Source: Pseudomonas akapageensis (GTDB lineage: Bacteria; Pseudomonadota; Gammaproteobacteria; Pseudomonadales; Pseudomonadaceae). From it: a stretch of DNA of 64,000 bases. Below, in pieces: positions 1-11,364 of this stretch. The notes under the pieces are model-generated. The model was not told where the DNA came from. It worked only from the letters and a program-made list of their open reading frames with translations, and searched no databases. Every line of letters begins with the position of its first letter. Within the stretch, counting starts at the first letter, position 1. The DNA is taken from NCBI RefSeq assembly GCF_011355085.1, contig NZ_VXCP01000016.1, forward strand, positions 248,001 through 312,000. Direction: 5' to 3'. The position numbers were made by a program, and so were the translations under genes.

Positions 1-302
1 CCGGGGTAGAACAGCTGGCTTTCGCGCTCCCTGGTCTGGAATATATCCAGGGCGCCATCGGCCTGGCCTTGCTCAAGCATTGCCAGGCAACGCTTCCAGG
101 GCAGGAACTGCCATTCGACGTCTATGCCCAGGCGCTGGAAAACCAGTGCTGTGGCCTCGTAGTCCAGCCCCTTGGGTTTGCCGTTTTCCAGATAGACATA
201 CGGCGGCCAGGGTTCGGTGACAATGCGCAACTTCTCGCCATGAGCGGTCAAGCTCAGGCAAGTGAATAGCAAGGCTGTCAAAAGCTGGACAATAGATGGC
301 AT
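1..302 (-). CDS. Periplasmic solute-binding protein, family 3 (3' end outside window)
   Basis: Reading the minus strand from an ATG at 302 gives an open frame of 100 codons that runs off the window edge, so only the N-terminal part is seen. It starts with a signal peptide (hydrophobic LLTALLFTCLSLTAHG), followed by KLRIVTEPWPPYVYLENGKP and GLDYEATALVFQRLGID, the usual start of an SBP_bac_3 domain. This family binds amino acids or similar small solutes in the periplasm for ABC uptake or signalling. The ligand cannot be told from this part. No strong ribosome binding site is evident before the ATG. A second protein of the same type lies at 25168-25905. Confidence 0.75.
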   Translation of the reverse strand, partial: MPSIVQLLTALLFTCLSLTAHGEKLRIVTEPWPPYVYLENGKPKGLDYEATALVFQRLGIDVEWQFLPWKRCLAMLEQGQADGALDIFQTRERESQLFYP

Positions 303-363
303 GGCTGGAGAGTACGACGACCGGCCGAGGATGGCTAGAGGCGTAGCGCTCTGGGTTGCACCT

Positions 364-1449
364 TCAGCTGGCTTGTTGGTGTGTCAAGTGCTGATAGATC
401 ACCTTGCGCTGGCTGCCCAACGCCAGCCGCAGGATCGGCTGATTCAGCCAGCGTTCGAGCAACTGGGGCTCCAGCGGCTTGCCCAGGCGTTTTTCAGCGT
501 TCGCCTTGGCCTTTTCCCACCAGACTGGCGCGCAGGCCTGATCGAACTCGTTTTTATGCCGGTAGCAACCGTAGAGAATCTCGAGGGAAAACTGGCGTTG
601 TTGCGCCGGCATTCCCACGGTGAGGCATTTGTAGCCCAGGCGCTGGATTGCGGGTGGGCGAGGCAGTTGCGCAGTGACCAGACGCGTATCGTCGAGTGCT
701 TCCTGCGTGAGTGGGGCGGCTTCGTGCTTGCGTAGCCAGGCTTGTATCTTTGCCCGGAAAAGCTCTTTTCGGCTCCAGTAATGGTGAATCAGGTCGGGGC
801 ACTCACGCACCTGGCAGGATCGATAGGCTGCCACCGACAAACAGAACTCTTCAAGGTTGTAAGGGCCTTCAACCATCAAGGGGAAGCATTCGTCGATCAG
901 CTCGATGGTTTTGTCGAGTACGTGGACGTCACTTTGATGCAGGCCAATGACGCCGGAGTTGAGCAGGGGCGTCTGGTCGTCCGCCAGGCCTCGCGCGCTC
1001 AACAAGGGCGCCAGATAGCGGTAGTGCGGGGTGGTTTTATGAGTACCGAAACGTTGGAGAATGGCATTGCACAGCAGGGTGCCAGGCTCGATGCGACGAA
1101 ACAGTTCCAGGGGGGATGCATGGAAAAAGGTGTCGGTGTCGATCAGCAGGGCCAGCGTCGACTCGTCCAGCACTTTGCGCAAGGCAACGGGTTTGGCCCG
1201 AAAGTGATAGCCATGGGGGCCGCTCCAGGATTGGCGTGTGGTCTCGTCCAGCGGGCGCACACGCACCGGTAGCTGGCGATAAGGCTCGGCGTTGTCGCTG
1301 AAAACCTGGATGTCGAGTGGTTCGCCCGGGGTTTCGCGCATGCCGGCGAGGGCACTGGCAATACTGAAGACGGCTTCCTGATGGTAGGTGTCCTTGCCAT
1401 ATACCAGGTAGACCAGTTGCGGGGCGGTGCTGCTGTCCGTCGAAAACAT
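364..1449 (-). CDS. Hypothetical protein, possibly glycosyltransferase-like
   Basis: This 361-residue soluble protein has no signal peptide or membrane segment. Near residue 100 it has LALLIDTDTFF, a hydrophobic strand ending in a D-x-D motif as in the nucleotide-sugar/metal site of GT-A glycosyltransferases. A later segment, LLNSGVIGL, resembles the N-S-G motif of GT8-type enzymes. That suggests a sugar transferase, but I do not recognise the family and the acceptor is unknown. It ends 62 bases from the upstream solute-binding gene on the same strand and is separated from metF by a terminator hairpin, so it is probably its own unit or co-transcribed with the solute-binding gene. Confidence 0.6.
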   Translation of the reverse strand: MFSTDSSTAPQLVYLVYGKDTYHQEAVFSIASALAGMRETPGEPLDIQVFSDNAEPYRQLPVRVRPLDETTRQSWSGPHGYHFRAKPVALRKVLDESTLALLIDTDTFFHASPLELFRRIEPGTLLCNAILQRFGTHKTTPHYRYLAPLLSARGLADDQTPLLNSGVIGLHQSDVHVLDKTIELIDECFPLMVEGPYNLEEFCLSVAAYRSCQVRECPDLIHHYWSRKELFRAKIQAWLRKHEAAPLTQEALDDTRLVTAQLPRPPAIQRLGYKCLTVGMPAQQRQFSLEILYGCYRHKNEFDQACAPVWWEKAKANAEKRLGKPLEPQLLERWLNQPILRLALGSQRKVIYQHLTHQQAS

Positions 1450-1479
1450 TGGGCGTCATTACCCCTGAGTCGGTACCGG

Positions 1480-1511
1480 AAAAGGCCTTGAGCTTACGCC
1501 AAGGCCTTTTT
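1480..1511. terminator. Rho-independent terminator between metF and the hypothetical gene
   Basis: An inverted repeat (arms near AAAAGGCCTTG and CAAGGCCTTTT) surrounds a ten-base loop. It is A-rich on the left and T-rich on the right, so it can act in both directions. Its position just past the metF stop on the minus strand fits termination of the ahcY-metF operon. Confidence 0.8.
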
Positions 1512-1525
1512 CAGGGGAATGCAGG

Positions 1526-2371
1526 TTAACGCGGCAGCTGGAGATTGTTCCAGATCGCCAGGCTTGGCTCTGCCTGATTCAGGGTATAGAAGTGCAGCCC
1601 TGGTGCCCCGCCTTGCAGCAGGCTTTCGCACATTTCGCTGATGATCTGTTCGCCAAACGCCTGGATGCTTTGTACATCGTCGCCGTAGGCTTCCAGTTGT
1701 TTGCGAATCCAGCGCGGAATCTCTGCACCGCATGCATCGGAGAAGCGCGCCAGCTTGCTGTAGTTGGTGATCGGCATGATGCCCGGCACGATCGGAATGT
1801 TCACACCCAGCTTCTGTACGCGCTCGACGAAGTAGAAGTAGCTGTCGGCATTGAAGAAGTACTGGGTGATGGCACTGTCGGCGCCGGCATTGGCCTTGCG
1901 AACGAAGTTGTTCAGATCGTCTTCGAAATTGCGCGCCTGCGGGTGCATCTCAGGGTAAGCGGCGACTTCGATATGGAAATGATTGCCGGTTTCTTCACGA
2001 ATGAAATCGACCAGGTCATTGGCATGGCGCAGCTCGCCGCTGGCCATCCCCATACCTGACGGCAGGTCACCGCGCAGGGCAACGATGCGCTTGATGCCAG
2101 CGGCCTTGTACTGGGCCAGCAACGAGCGCAAATCGTCCTTGCTGTCGCCGACACACGAGAGGTGCGGAGCAGCAGGGATTTTTACTTCGCTTTCCAGTTG
2201 CAGCACGGTATTGAGCGTGCGGTCGCGGGTCGAACCGCCAGCACCATAGGTGCAGGAAAAGAAGTCCGGGTTGTAGCTGGCCAGCTGACGGGCAGTGGCG
2301 AGGAGTTTTTCTTGCCCAGCATCGGTCTTGGTCGGGAAGAACTCGAAACTGTAGCGACGTTCTTGGGACAT
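1526..2371 (-). CDS. metF: 5,10-methylenetetrahydrofolate reductase
   Basis: The 281-residue protein is a full-length bacterial MetF. This FAD enzyme reduces 5,10-methylene-THF to 5-methyl-THF, the methyl donor for methionine synthesis. The N-terminus RRYSFEFFPTKT carries the catalytic glutamate region, FFSCTYGAGGSTRDRT is the conserved first loop, and LRGDLP, HIEVAAYPEMHP and ITQYFFN are signature blocks of the TIM barrel. It lies 134 bases downstream of ahcY on the same strand, with a palindromic repeat in the gap, and probably shares the riboswitch-controlled transcript. This couples SAH removal with methyl regeneration. Confidence 0.97.
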   Translation of the reverse strand: MSQERRYSFEFFPTKTDAGQEKLLATARQLASYNPDFFSCTYGAGGSTRDRTLNTVLQLESEVKIPAAPHLSCVGDSKDDLRSLLAQYKAAGIKRIVALRGDLPSGMGMASGELRHANDLVDFIREETGNHFHIEVAAYPEMHPQARNFEDDLNNFVRKANAGADSAITQYFFNADSYFYFVERVQKLGVNIPIVPGIMPITNYSKLARFSDACGAEIPRWIRKQLEAYGDDVQSIQAFGEQIISEMCESLLQGGAPGLHFYTLNQAEPSLAIWNNLQLPR

Positions 2372-2410
2372 GGTCGTATCCTTGGAAGCTCGAAGGCCGG
2401 ACGCTCCCCG

Positions 2411-2488
2411 TGTAGGAGCTGGCTTGCCAGCGATTCAGGCAACGCGGTGTGTCAGACACACCGCATCGCGGGCAAGCCCGCTCCTACA
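2411..2488. repeat. REP doublet (family A)
   Basis: Two inverted copies of a Pseudomonas REP-type palindrome. The left copy is TGTAGGAGCTGGCTTGCCAG. The right is its inverted variant GGGCAAGCCCGCTCCTACA. They flank about 30 bases. Similar doublets occur at 10939, 32432, 38021, 42357 and 49649. This one lies in the ahcY-metF gap, where it could affect mRNA stability. Confidence 0.85.
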
Positions 2489-2505
2489 AAGGGAGCGGGG
2501 GCTGA

Positions 2506-4044
<1,539 letters not shown>

Positions 4045-4241
4045 GTGGCGGGAAAACGGTAGCAAGTGAAGATGACCGTTTTGAAACGGAGGCGATTATA
4101 GCCGTGCCGACGCTTCTGCCAAAGGATTTCCGTCGGGCGATGTTCGAACGGTTAATTCAGACCATGGTCGATACTCCATAGAGCCCCGTCCGTGGGTCTG
4201 CCATGATGGTTGTATCAATCGGCAGACGGTCAGGAGTGAGC

Positions 4242-4643
4242 ATGAATTTCCACACCCGCAAATGGGTCAAGCCCGAAGACCTCAATCCCAATGGCACCCT
4301 GTTCGGTGGCAGCCTGTTGCGCTGGATCGACGAAGAAGCGGCGATCTATGCCATCGTCCAGCTGGGTAACCAGCGTGTGGTGACCAAGTACATCTCTGAA
4401 ATCAACTTCGTCAGCGCTTCTCGCCAGGGCGACATCATCGAACTGGGCATCACCGCCACCGGGTTCGGTCGCACGTCCATTACGCTGCAGTGTGAAGTGC
4501 GTAATAAGATCACCCGCAAGAGCATTCTCACGATCGACAAAATGGTCTTCGTCAATCTGGGTGAGGACGGCTTGCCTGCGCCCCATGGCCGCACTGAAAT
4601 CAAGTACATCAAAGACCAGTTCGGTGCTGATCAAGTGGAGTGA
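4242..4643 (+). CDS. Acyl-CoA thioesterase, hotdog fold (YciA-like)
   Basis: The 133-residue protein is a single hotdog domain. PNGTLFGGSLLRWIDEEAAI is the typical helix with the catalytic acidic residue, followed by strands such as VTKYISEINFVSASRQGDIIEL. YciA-type enzymes hydrolyse short to medium acyl-CoA in the cytoplasm. I chose the ATG at 4242 because AGGAG sits just before it. An in-frame ATG at 4203 has no such site. The gene is divergent from ahcY and followed 18 bases later by a GNAT gene, so the two may be co-transcribed. The natural substrate is unknown. Confidence 0.85.
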   Translation: MNFHTRKWVKPEDLNPNGTLFGGSLLRWIDEEAAIYAIVQLGNQRVVTKYISEINFVSASRQGDIIELGITATGFGRTSITLQCEVRNKITRKSILTIDKMVFVNLGEDGLPAPHGRTEIKYIKDQFGADQVE

Positions 4644-4661
4644 AGCAAGGGGGGCTGACAG

Positions 4662-5405
4662 ATGAGCCTGGCACGCACCCAGCAGGGCAATTTTCTGGAA
4701 GTTCTTCAGCGAATGTCGACTGTGCCCGGCTGGGAAATCCTGCAATCCGATCGAGTGATGGCGCTCAAGGCGCCCGGTGAGATTCCCTTTGTCAATATGG
4801 CCTGGGGAATACCGAGCGTTGAGTCCATCAAGGCAGTGCGGCAATTTTATACGGGGCGCCCCTATTGCTGGCTTGCCGAAGGTCATCCATCAGGTCTTGA
4901 AGATTACGGTTTCCTGGCGGCTACGGAGTTTCCGGAGATGCTGCTGTCTCTGGACACCTATCCCTCACTCACATACTCCTCAAAGATAACGGTAGAAGAA
5001 GTCTCTTCCGATTCGCAGCTTCAGGTTTGGTCGGCAACGGCTGTCGATAGCTTCGGATTCGATATCACCTGCTTCCGGGATTTCTTCTATCCCATCATCA
5101 GGGTTGCGGGCTGCCAGCCTTTTCTGGCCTGTTACGAGGGGGTGCCGGCGGCTACTGCACTTATCTACAACGGACAGTTCGAAGTCGGCGTCTATACGAT
5201 GTCGACAAGGGTGGAGTTTCGCCGCAAAGGGCTTGCAAGTGCTGTCCTGGCAGCCGCGCTGGAAGTGGCCAAAGCAAATGGCGCGCGCTGTGCAGTGCTT
5301 TATGCCACCGAAATGGGCGAGCCTTTGTATGATCGGTTGGGTTTTGCAGTGACCAACCTCTTCAATGAGTTCAGTTTTGTGGGTAGCAAGCCAAGAGGGA
5401 ATTGA
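4662..5405 (+). CDS. GNAT family N-acetyltransferase
   Basis: The 247-residue protein has its acetyl-CoA binding motif in the C-terminal half: VEFRRKGLASAVLAAALEVA matches motif A (R-x-x-G-x-A). It is followed by ARCAVLYATEMGEPLYDRLGF, the usual strand and L-Y-x-x-x-G-F of GNAT enzymes. The N-terminal 110 residues resemble no substrate domain I recognise. It starts 18 bases after the thioesterase gene, with AGGGGGGC-like purines before the ATG. Substrate unknown. Confidence 0.85.
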   Translation: MSLARTQQGNFLEVLQRMSTVPGWEILQSDRVMALKAPGEIPFVNMAWGIPSVESIKAVRQFYTGRPYCWLAEGHPSGLEDYGFLAATEFPEMLLSLDTYPSLTYSSKITVEEVSSDSQLQVWSATAVDSFGFDITCFRDFFYPIIRVAGCQPFLACYEGVPAATALIYNGQFEVGVYTMSTRVEFRRKGLASAVLAAALEVAKANGARCAVLYATEMGEPLYDRLGFAVTNLFNEFSFVGSKPRGN

Positions 5406-5501
5406 TTTAATTGTCATGGGCGTAAATAGTGGGCCGCCGCAGTAAAAGCAGCTGCGTACCTGTGACTCATCAATTCCGTCGACCCGGACAAGGAGCGGAC
5501 C

Positions 5502-6335
5502 GTGCTGGCGACAGCCCTGGTGTTAATGGCGGCGCTATTGCATGCGGCCTGGAATACCCTGATCAAATTCAGCGCGGAGCGCCTGCTGGTCGTGGCCTGC
5601 ATGGACGCCGTGGCGTTGCTGGTCGTGGTGCCACTGCTGGGTTTCGTCTCGCTCCCACCTGCTGCAATCTGGCCTTGGCTCATTGCCTCGGCGCTGTTCG
5701 AATTGCTCTATCGCTACCTCTTGATCAAAGCCTATCGGGTCGGCGACCTAGGCCTGGTCTACCCTTTGATGCGCGGTCTTTCGCCGCTGGTGGTGCTGGC
5801 CCTGACCCTGATATTTGCCGGTGAGGTACTCAGCACTCAGCAGATCGTCGGCATCCTGTTGATTCCATTCGGGATGCTCTGCCTGCTTTGGCAGGGTGGT
5901 GGTGGCGATCGCCTGCCTTGGTCGATGTTGCCGGTGGTCTTGCTGATAGGCCTGTGCATCGGCTGTTACACCTTTCTCGACGGGCAGGCCTTGCGGCGCT
6001 GGCCGCAGCCTCTGGATTACCTGGTGTGGTTGACCCTGATCAGTGCCTGGCCATTCCCGCTATTGGCGCTGACCCGCAAGCGGCCTGCATTTTCGTTGTT
6101 CTGGCGCACGCAATGGCGACTGGGGCTGAGCGTCGGTTTCTGTGTGTTGTTCAGCTACGCTTTGGTGCTCTGGGCCATGCAGTTGGGCTCGATCGCCGAG
6201 GCGGCGGCATTGCGCGAGATCAGTGTGATTCTGGTGGTGTTGCTGGGGATGCGTTACCTCAAGGAGCCGTTCGGCCGACCGCGACTTCTAGCGTGCACTC
6301 TGGTGTTGGTCGGCATGCTCGTGATGAAACTCTGA
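5502..6335 (+). CDS. EamA/DMT family transporter
   Basis: This 277-residue membrane protein has about ten hydrophobic segments arranged as two repeated five-helix EamA units, as in drug/metabolite transporters that export amino acids or similar metabolites. The helix-end motifs GDLGLVYPLMRGLSPLVV and IAEAAALREISVILVVLLG are typical of the two repeats. Translation probably begins at the GTG at 5502, preceded by AAGGAGCG. The next gene begins 13 bases after its stop. Substrate cannot be inferred. Confidence 0.88.
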   Translation: MLATALVLMAALLHAAWNTLIKFSAERLLVVACMDAVALLVVVPLLGFVSLPPAAIWPWLIASALFELLYRYLLIKAYRVGDLGLVYPLMRGLSPLVVLALTLIFAGEVLSTQQIVGILLIPFGMLCLLWQGGGGDRLPWSMLPVVLLIGLCIGCYTFLDGQALRRWPQPLDYLVWLTLISAWPFPLLALTRKRPAFSLFWRTQWRLGLSVGFCVLFSYALVLWAMQLGSIAEAAALREISVILVVLLGMRYLKEPFGRPRLLACTLVLVGMLVMKL

Positions 6336-6348
6336 AAAGGATCTACCC

Positions 6349-6732
6349 ATGATTGTTGCTTTCTGGTGTGTATTGATCGCCATCTTCCTGCCTTTCCTGT
6401 GCGCCGTGATCGCCAAGGCTGGCGGTGGCTACGGGCTGAAGCAGAACCACGATCCACGTGCCTATCTCGACAGCCTCCAGGGTTATGCCCGGCGCGCCAA
6501 TGCAGCGCAATTGAACAGCTTCGAAATCATTCCAGCGTTCGCGGCGGCGGTGATCATTGCCTACATCACCGAAGGTGCAGACCTGGTGACCATCAATGTA
6601 TTGGCAGTGATGTTCATCACCAGTCGTCTGCTCTACATCATTTGCTACCTGGCAGACTGGGCCGTTTTGCGTTCGCTGGTGTGGTTCGTCGGCATGGGCA
6701 TTGTCGCCAGTTTCTTCTTCGTTTCGATGTGA
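6349..6732 (+). CDS. MAPEG family membrane protein
   Basis: A 127-residue protein with four hydrophobic helices and the MAPEG signature around residues 40-60 (ARRANAAQLNSFEIIPAFAAAV). Eukaryotic members are glutathione-dependent membrane enzymes. The bacterial short forms are of uncertain function. An AAGG site precedes the ATG, and the gene follows the EamA gene by 13 bases, suggesting an operon. It converges with mltA, with only 14 bases between the stops. Confidence 0.9.
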   Translation: MIVAFWCVLIAIFLPFLCAVIAKAGGGYGLKQNHDPRAYLDSLQGYARRANAAQLNSFEIIPAFAAAVIIAYITEGADLVTINVLAVMFITSRLLYIICYLADWAVLRSLVWFVGMGIVASFFFVSM

Positions 6733-6746
6733 GTGGGCACCGACAC

Positions 6747-7919
6747 CTATTGGGCGTCGGCGACCTGAGGAACCTGAGGCAGCGCGACCCCCTTGGGCCA
6801 CAGCATCCAGATCTGGCCTTGCTGCTTCATGTCCCCGGCCAGCTTGCCGGCGGCATCTCCGGTCCCCCAGAACAGGTCGGCACGGACTTCGCCGGTGATA
6901 GCGCCGCCGGTATCCTGGGCGGCCACGGGGCGTACCAATGCACTGCCATCGGGCGTGGTGGTCGACAGCCATAGCAGGCTGCCGAGAGGAACCACTTTGC
7001 GGTCCACCGCGACGCTATAGCCGGCGGTCAACGGAACATTGAGCGAACCCCGCGGCCCCTCGTTGCTGTCCGGGCGGGTGCTGAAAAAGACATAGCTGGG
7101 GTTGCTTGCCAGCAGTTCGGGGATCCGCGTCGGATGGGCCTTGGCCCAGGCATCGATGCTGCCCATGGTGACGTCTTCTTTTTTCAATTCGCCTTGTTCG
7201 ACCAGCCAGCGGCCGATGGGCCGATAGGGGTGACCGTTCTGATCGGCATAGCCGATCCGTAGCTGCCGCCCGCCCTCGAGCTGGATGCGCCCCGAGCCCT
7301 GGATCTGCAAGAACTGCAGGTCCATCGGATCGGTCAGCCAGGCCAGCACCGGAGCTTTCACGCCCTGTGCGTTGATAACGCCTGCAACATCGTAAGGCTT
7401 GAGGGTGCGGCCCTCGATCCGCCCGCGCAGGCGTTTGCCCTTGAGTTCCGGGTAGACGCTGTCGAGCGCGACCACGATCAGGTCTTCGGGCACGCCGTAG
7501 ACCGGAATGTTGTGCTCGCTGGTTTTCACCAGGCTGCCAGGGTAGACCGGTTCGTAATAGCCGGTGATCAAGCCGTTGGGCGTGCCATTGGCCGAGCGCA
7601 GGCCGTAGACATCCAGATGCTCCTGAAGAAAACCTCGAATGGCTTGCGGCGTCTGGGTCACGCCGGCCGCTGCGCTGCAGGTTGGGGCCCAGTTGGCATC
7701 GGCCTTGAGTCGCTCGCAAGCGCTGCGCCAGGAAGCGAAGCCGGCCAGCAGGTCATTGTCGGAAACGGCAGGCAGTGCGTCCCAGCTTGCATTGGCATAG
7801 GTTGCAACGGCATGCGTGTGGGGTTTTTCATTGTTGCCGCCATTGCAGCCGGCAAGCAGTGTAGCCAGCGGCAAAGCCAGGCTCAGGCTGCGGCACCACT
7901 GCTTGTAAGGGATGTTCAT
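6747..7919 (-). CDS. mltA: Membrane-bound lytic murein transglycosylase A
   Basis: The 390-residue lipoprotein cleaves peptidoglycan glycan strands at the outer membrane, leaving 1,6-anhydro ends. The signal peptide ends in a lipobox LLAGC (Cys 25). The MltA core follows (GLITGYYEPVYPGS, DLQFLQIQGSGRIQL), and the C-terminal 3D domain holds the catalytic region VRPVAAQDTGGAITG with its essential aspartates. I place the start at 7919, where AAGGA precedes the ATG. The frame extends 44 codons upstream without a better site. Confidence 0.96.
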   Translation of the reverse strand: MNIPYKQWCRSLSLALPLATLLAGCNGGNNEKPHTHAVATYANASWDALPAVSDNDLLAGFASWRSACERLKADANWAPTCSAAAGVTQTPQAIRGFLQEHLDVYGLRSANGTPNGLITGYYEPVYPGSLVKTSEHNIPVYGVPEDLIVVALDSVYPELKGKRLRGRIEGRTLKPYDVAGVINAQGVKAPVLAWLTDPMDLQFLQIQGSGRIQLEGGRQLRIGYADQNGHPYRPIGRWLVEQGELKKEDVTMGSIDAWAKAHPTRIPELLASNPSYVFFSTRPDSNEGPRGSLNVPLTAGYSVAVDRKVVPLGSLLWLSTTTPDGSALVRPVAAQDTGGAITGEVRADLFWGTGDAAGKLAGDMKQQGQIWMLWPKGVALPQVPQVADAQ

Positions 7920-8049
7920 GAAGTTTTTTCCTTGGAAGGTTACCGGGTGCCTTCGAGTGCCCGTGCAACCCGCATTATTAATGTGGCTATTGGTCTTTGC
8001 CGATGACGCGAGGATACTGGCCGCCGTTTTCTCGTGATTTGAAGCCATC

Positions 8050-8499
8050 ATGACTCTTAAAAGACTTTCCGTTGTATTGCTGGCCTGTCTGTCCCTGTCC
8101 GCCTGCGGCGGGGTCGATCCGAACTCTCCGCTGGGTCAGCGCAAAGCCATTTTCAAGCAAATGCTCAAGACCAGCGAAGACATGGGCGGAATGCTGCGTG
8201 GTCGCCTGCCGTTCGACGGGCAGAAATTCGCCGATGGCGCGGTCAAGCTCGACGCCTTGTCCCATGAACCCTGGAAGCATTTTCCGCAGGTCAGGGAAGA
8301 GGATCACACCAGCGCCAAGGCCGAAGTCTGGCAGAAACAGGCGCGTTTTCAGGAGCTTGCACGGTCGCTGGAATCGGCGACAGGAGAGCTGGTCATCGCC
8401 ACGCGAAACCAACCACTACAAGCTCCGAACTTGACTGCCCCGATGCAAAAAGTCGAAGACAGCTGCAAGGCCTGCCACACCGAGTTTCGCGATCACTGA
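8050..8499 (+). CDS. Cytochrome c-prime-type lipoprotein
   Basis: The 149-residue protein begins with a lipoprotein signal peptide (lipobox LSAC, Cys 19) and ends with a single heme-binding CKACH at residues 139-143, ten residues or fewer from the C-terminus. A four-helix bundle with a C-terminal C-x-x-C-H is the class II cytochrome c (cytochrome c-prime) layout. It would be anchored in the periplasm and may bind gaseous ligands or carry electrons. It is divergent from mltA. The start codons are 130 bases apart. Confidence 0.88.
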   Translation: MTLKRLSVVLLACLSLSACGGVDPNSPLGQRKAIFKQMLKTSEDMGGMLRGRLPFDGQKFADGAVKLDALSHEPWKHFPQVREEDHTSAKAEVWQKQARFQELARSLESATGELVIATRNQPLQAPNLTAPMQKVEDSCKACHTEFRDH

Positions 8500-8516
8500 C
8501 AAACTTCGTAGATACA

Positions 8517-8614
8517 CTCGTTCCCACGCTCTGCGTGGGAATGCCTCCCCTGACGCGCAGTAAAGCGACGCAGAGCGTCTGTCACTGCATTCCCACGCAG
8601 AGCGTGGGAACGAG
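8517..8614. repeat. Palindromic repeat (family B, CGTTCCCACGCT type)
   Basis: The element begins CTCGTTCCCACGCTCTGCGT and ends with the inverse ending GCGTGGGAACGAG. Each end is itself a small palindrome (CCCACGC..GCGTGGG). Four further copies lie at 11675, 29412, 36146 and 48957, always between genes. Confidence 0.85.
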
Positions 8615-8650
8615 GTCACAGCTGCTACGGAAGTGGGCGGTCACATCGGA

Positions 8651-9046
8651 TCATTTGTCCAGTTCGTCCAGTGCCTCTTGCAGCTCCTTGCGCGATTCGG
8701 CCAGTTTGTCCTTGCGCGAATTGATCTTGTCCGGATCGCCTTTGCTCATTGCTTTTTCCAGGTCGGCCTGACGCTTGCTCACTTCATGTCTGGCCTCGAG
8801 CACTTTGTTTTCGCGCTCTTTCTTCAAGGATGCATCGTTGCAGTTGGAGGTCACTTCACTCAACGCAGTTTCCAGGCCCGCCTGCTGATCGCTGTTGCCG
8901 TTGGCGCGCGCTTGTTCGAGCTGATCGCTGATGGCCTGGCGCTTGGCTGCGCAGCCGGTGAGGCCTGGCGCGTCTTCGGCTGCCATGAGCGGTGTGCACA
9001 GCAATGCGCAGACTGTGATCAGGGCCAGGCGAGAGGGGAAATTCAT
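8651..9046 (-). CDS. DUF1090 family periplasmic protein
   Basis: The 131-residue protein has a cleavable signal peptide (ending CTPLMA-AED) and then an almost entirely helical, charged body with predicted coiled coil (residues 75-131, rich in K, E, R, L). Two cysteines (GCAAKRQ and SNCNDASLKKE) match the pattern of DUF1090/YqjC proteins, which are periplasmic and of unknown function. The start at 9046 is the ATG preceding the signal peptide. The longer frame to 9130 adds residues unlike a signal sequence. Confidence 0.88.
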   Translation of the reverse strand: MNFPSRLALITVCALLCTPLMAAEDAPGLTGCAAKRQAISDQLEQARANGNSDQQAGLETALSEVTSNCNDASLKKERENKVLEARHEVSKRQADLEKAMSKGDPDKINSRKDKLAESRKELQEALDELDK

Positions 9047-9159
9047 AGAGGCTCCATAGGCAAGATAGCGCTGGAGACTCGCTACTTGCGGTTGTTCAGT
9101 CAGACCCGTTGGAATCGAACCGGGTTCCATGCCCCGAATCCTGCCGCGATCGCGGGAAA

Positions 9160-10875
<1,716 letters not shown>

Positions 10876-10892
10876 TCAAAGCCTAGGAACAA

Positions 10893-10919
10893 AAAAGCCT
10901 CGGCGTCAGCGAGACTTTT
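10893..10919 (-). terminator. Terminator-like hairpin upstream of ligB with no visible gene to terminate
   Basis: Read on the minus strand, AAAAGTCTCG pairs with CGAGGCTTTT (one G-U pair) over a seven-base loop, followed by further U residues. This is a convincing intrinsic terminator for minus-strand transcription. It stands 39 bases before the ligB start, and no minus-strand gene is visible between it and metK. Confidence 0.65.
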
Positions 10920-10938
10920 AAGCGGATATGTCGGCCTA

Positions 10939-11015
10939 ATCGCTGGCAAGCCAGCTCCCACAGGGCACCCACTGAGATCTGTTGTGAACTCTGTGGGAGC
11001 TGGCTTGCCAGCGAT
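10939..11015. repeat. REP doublet (family A)
   Basis: Two inverted REP copies, ATCGCTGGCAAGCCAGCTCC at the left and its inverse GGAGCTGGCTTGCCAGCGAT at the right, separated by about 30 bases. It lies between the orphan hairpin and the DUF3077 leader. Confidence 0.88.
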
Positions 11016-11121
11016 AGCGGACTACCTGTAGGCGAATTCTTTATTTCTTGAGTGACATTTCCCAAGCATAATCAGCACGCCTTGAATGCGGTTGCGCCAG
11101 TGTTTACCGATGGCTAGTCTT

Positions 11122-11364
11122 GCCCAGTCGTTGACAATTCAACGACCGGGCTTGGTAACCCACGGAACGAAAGGCGCAACAGCGCCCATTCTACGATTGC
11201 AGGCGTTTTTTTCATGTCTGCATTTGCGTTTTATGGCGGCTGTGCGCGGGAGGCATTCGTGCCTGCCGGGTTCCTTTCGTCCCGGTTTACCAACCTGCGT
11301 ACAGCTGCCACCCTAATTCGCTTGGTAACGAACGTGGCAGCTCCACTACGAGAGGAGCTACACC
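11122..11364 (+). promoter_or_regulatory. Multi-hairpin leader of the DUF3077 gene (candidate cis-regulatory RNA)
   Basis: The 240 bases before the DUF3077 start contain a chain of inverted repeats. GCCC-a-GTCGTTG pairs with CAACGAC-c-GGGC (11122-11151). GGCGC-AACA-GCGCC spans 11173-11186, with a run of seven T at 11206-11212. AGGC/GCCT and CCGGG/CCCGG hairpins lie around 11250-11285. AGCTGCCAC pairs with GTGGCAGCT (11303-11311 with 11334-11342). AGCTCC pairs with GGAGCT (11339-11344 with 11354-11359), and the last arm contains the ribosome site GAGGAG. The last two stems share bases 11339-11342 and exclude each other. CTTGGTAAC occurs twice. I do not recognise a described riboswitch class. 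Confidence 0.5.

Noticed and set aside
8517-8614. Possible CRISPR-like repeats from the recurring palindromes
   Set aside because: Copies are single elements scattered kilobases apart with no regular spacers and no cas genes.
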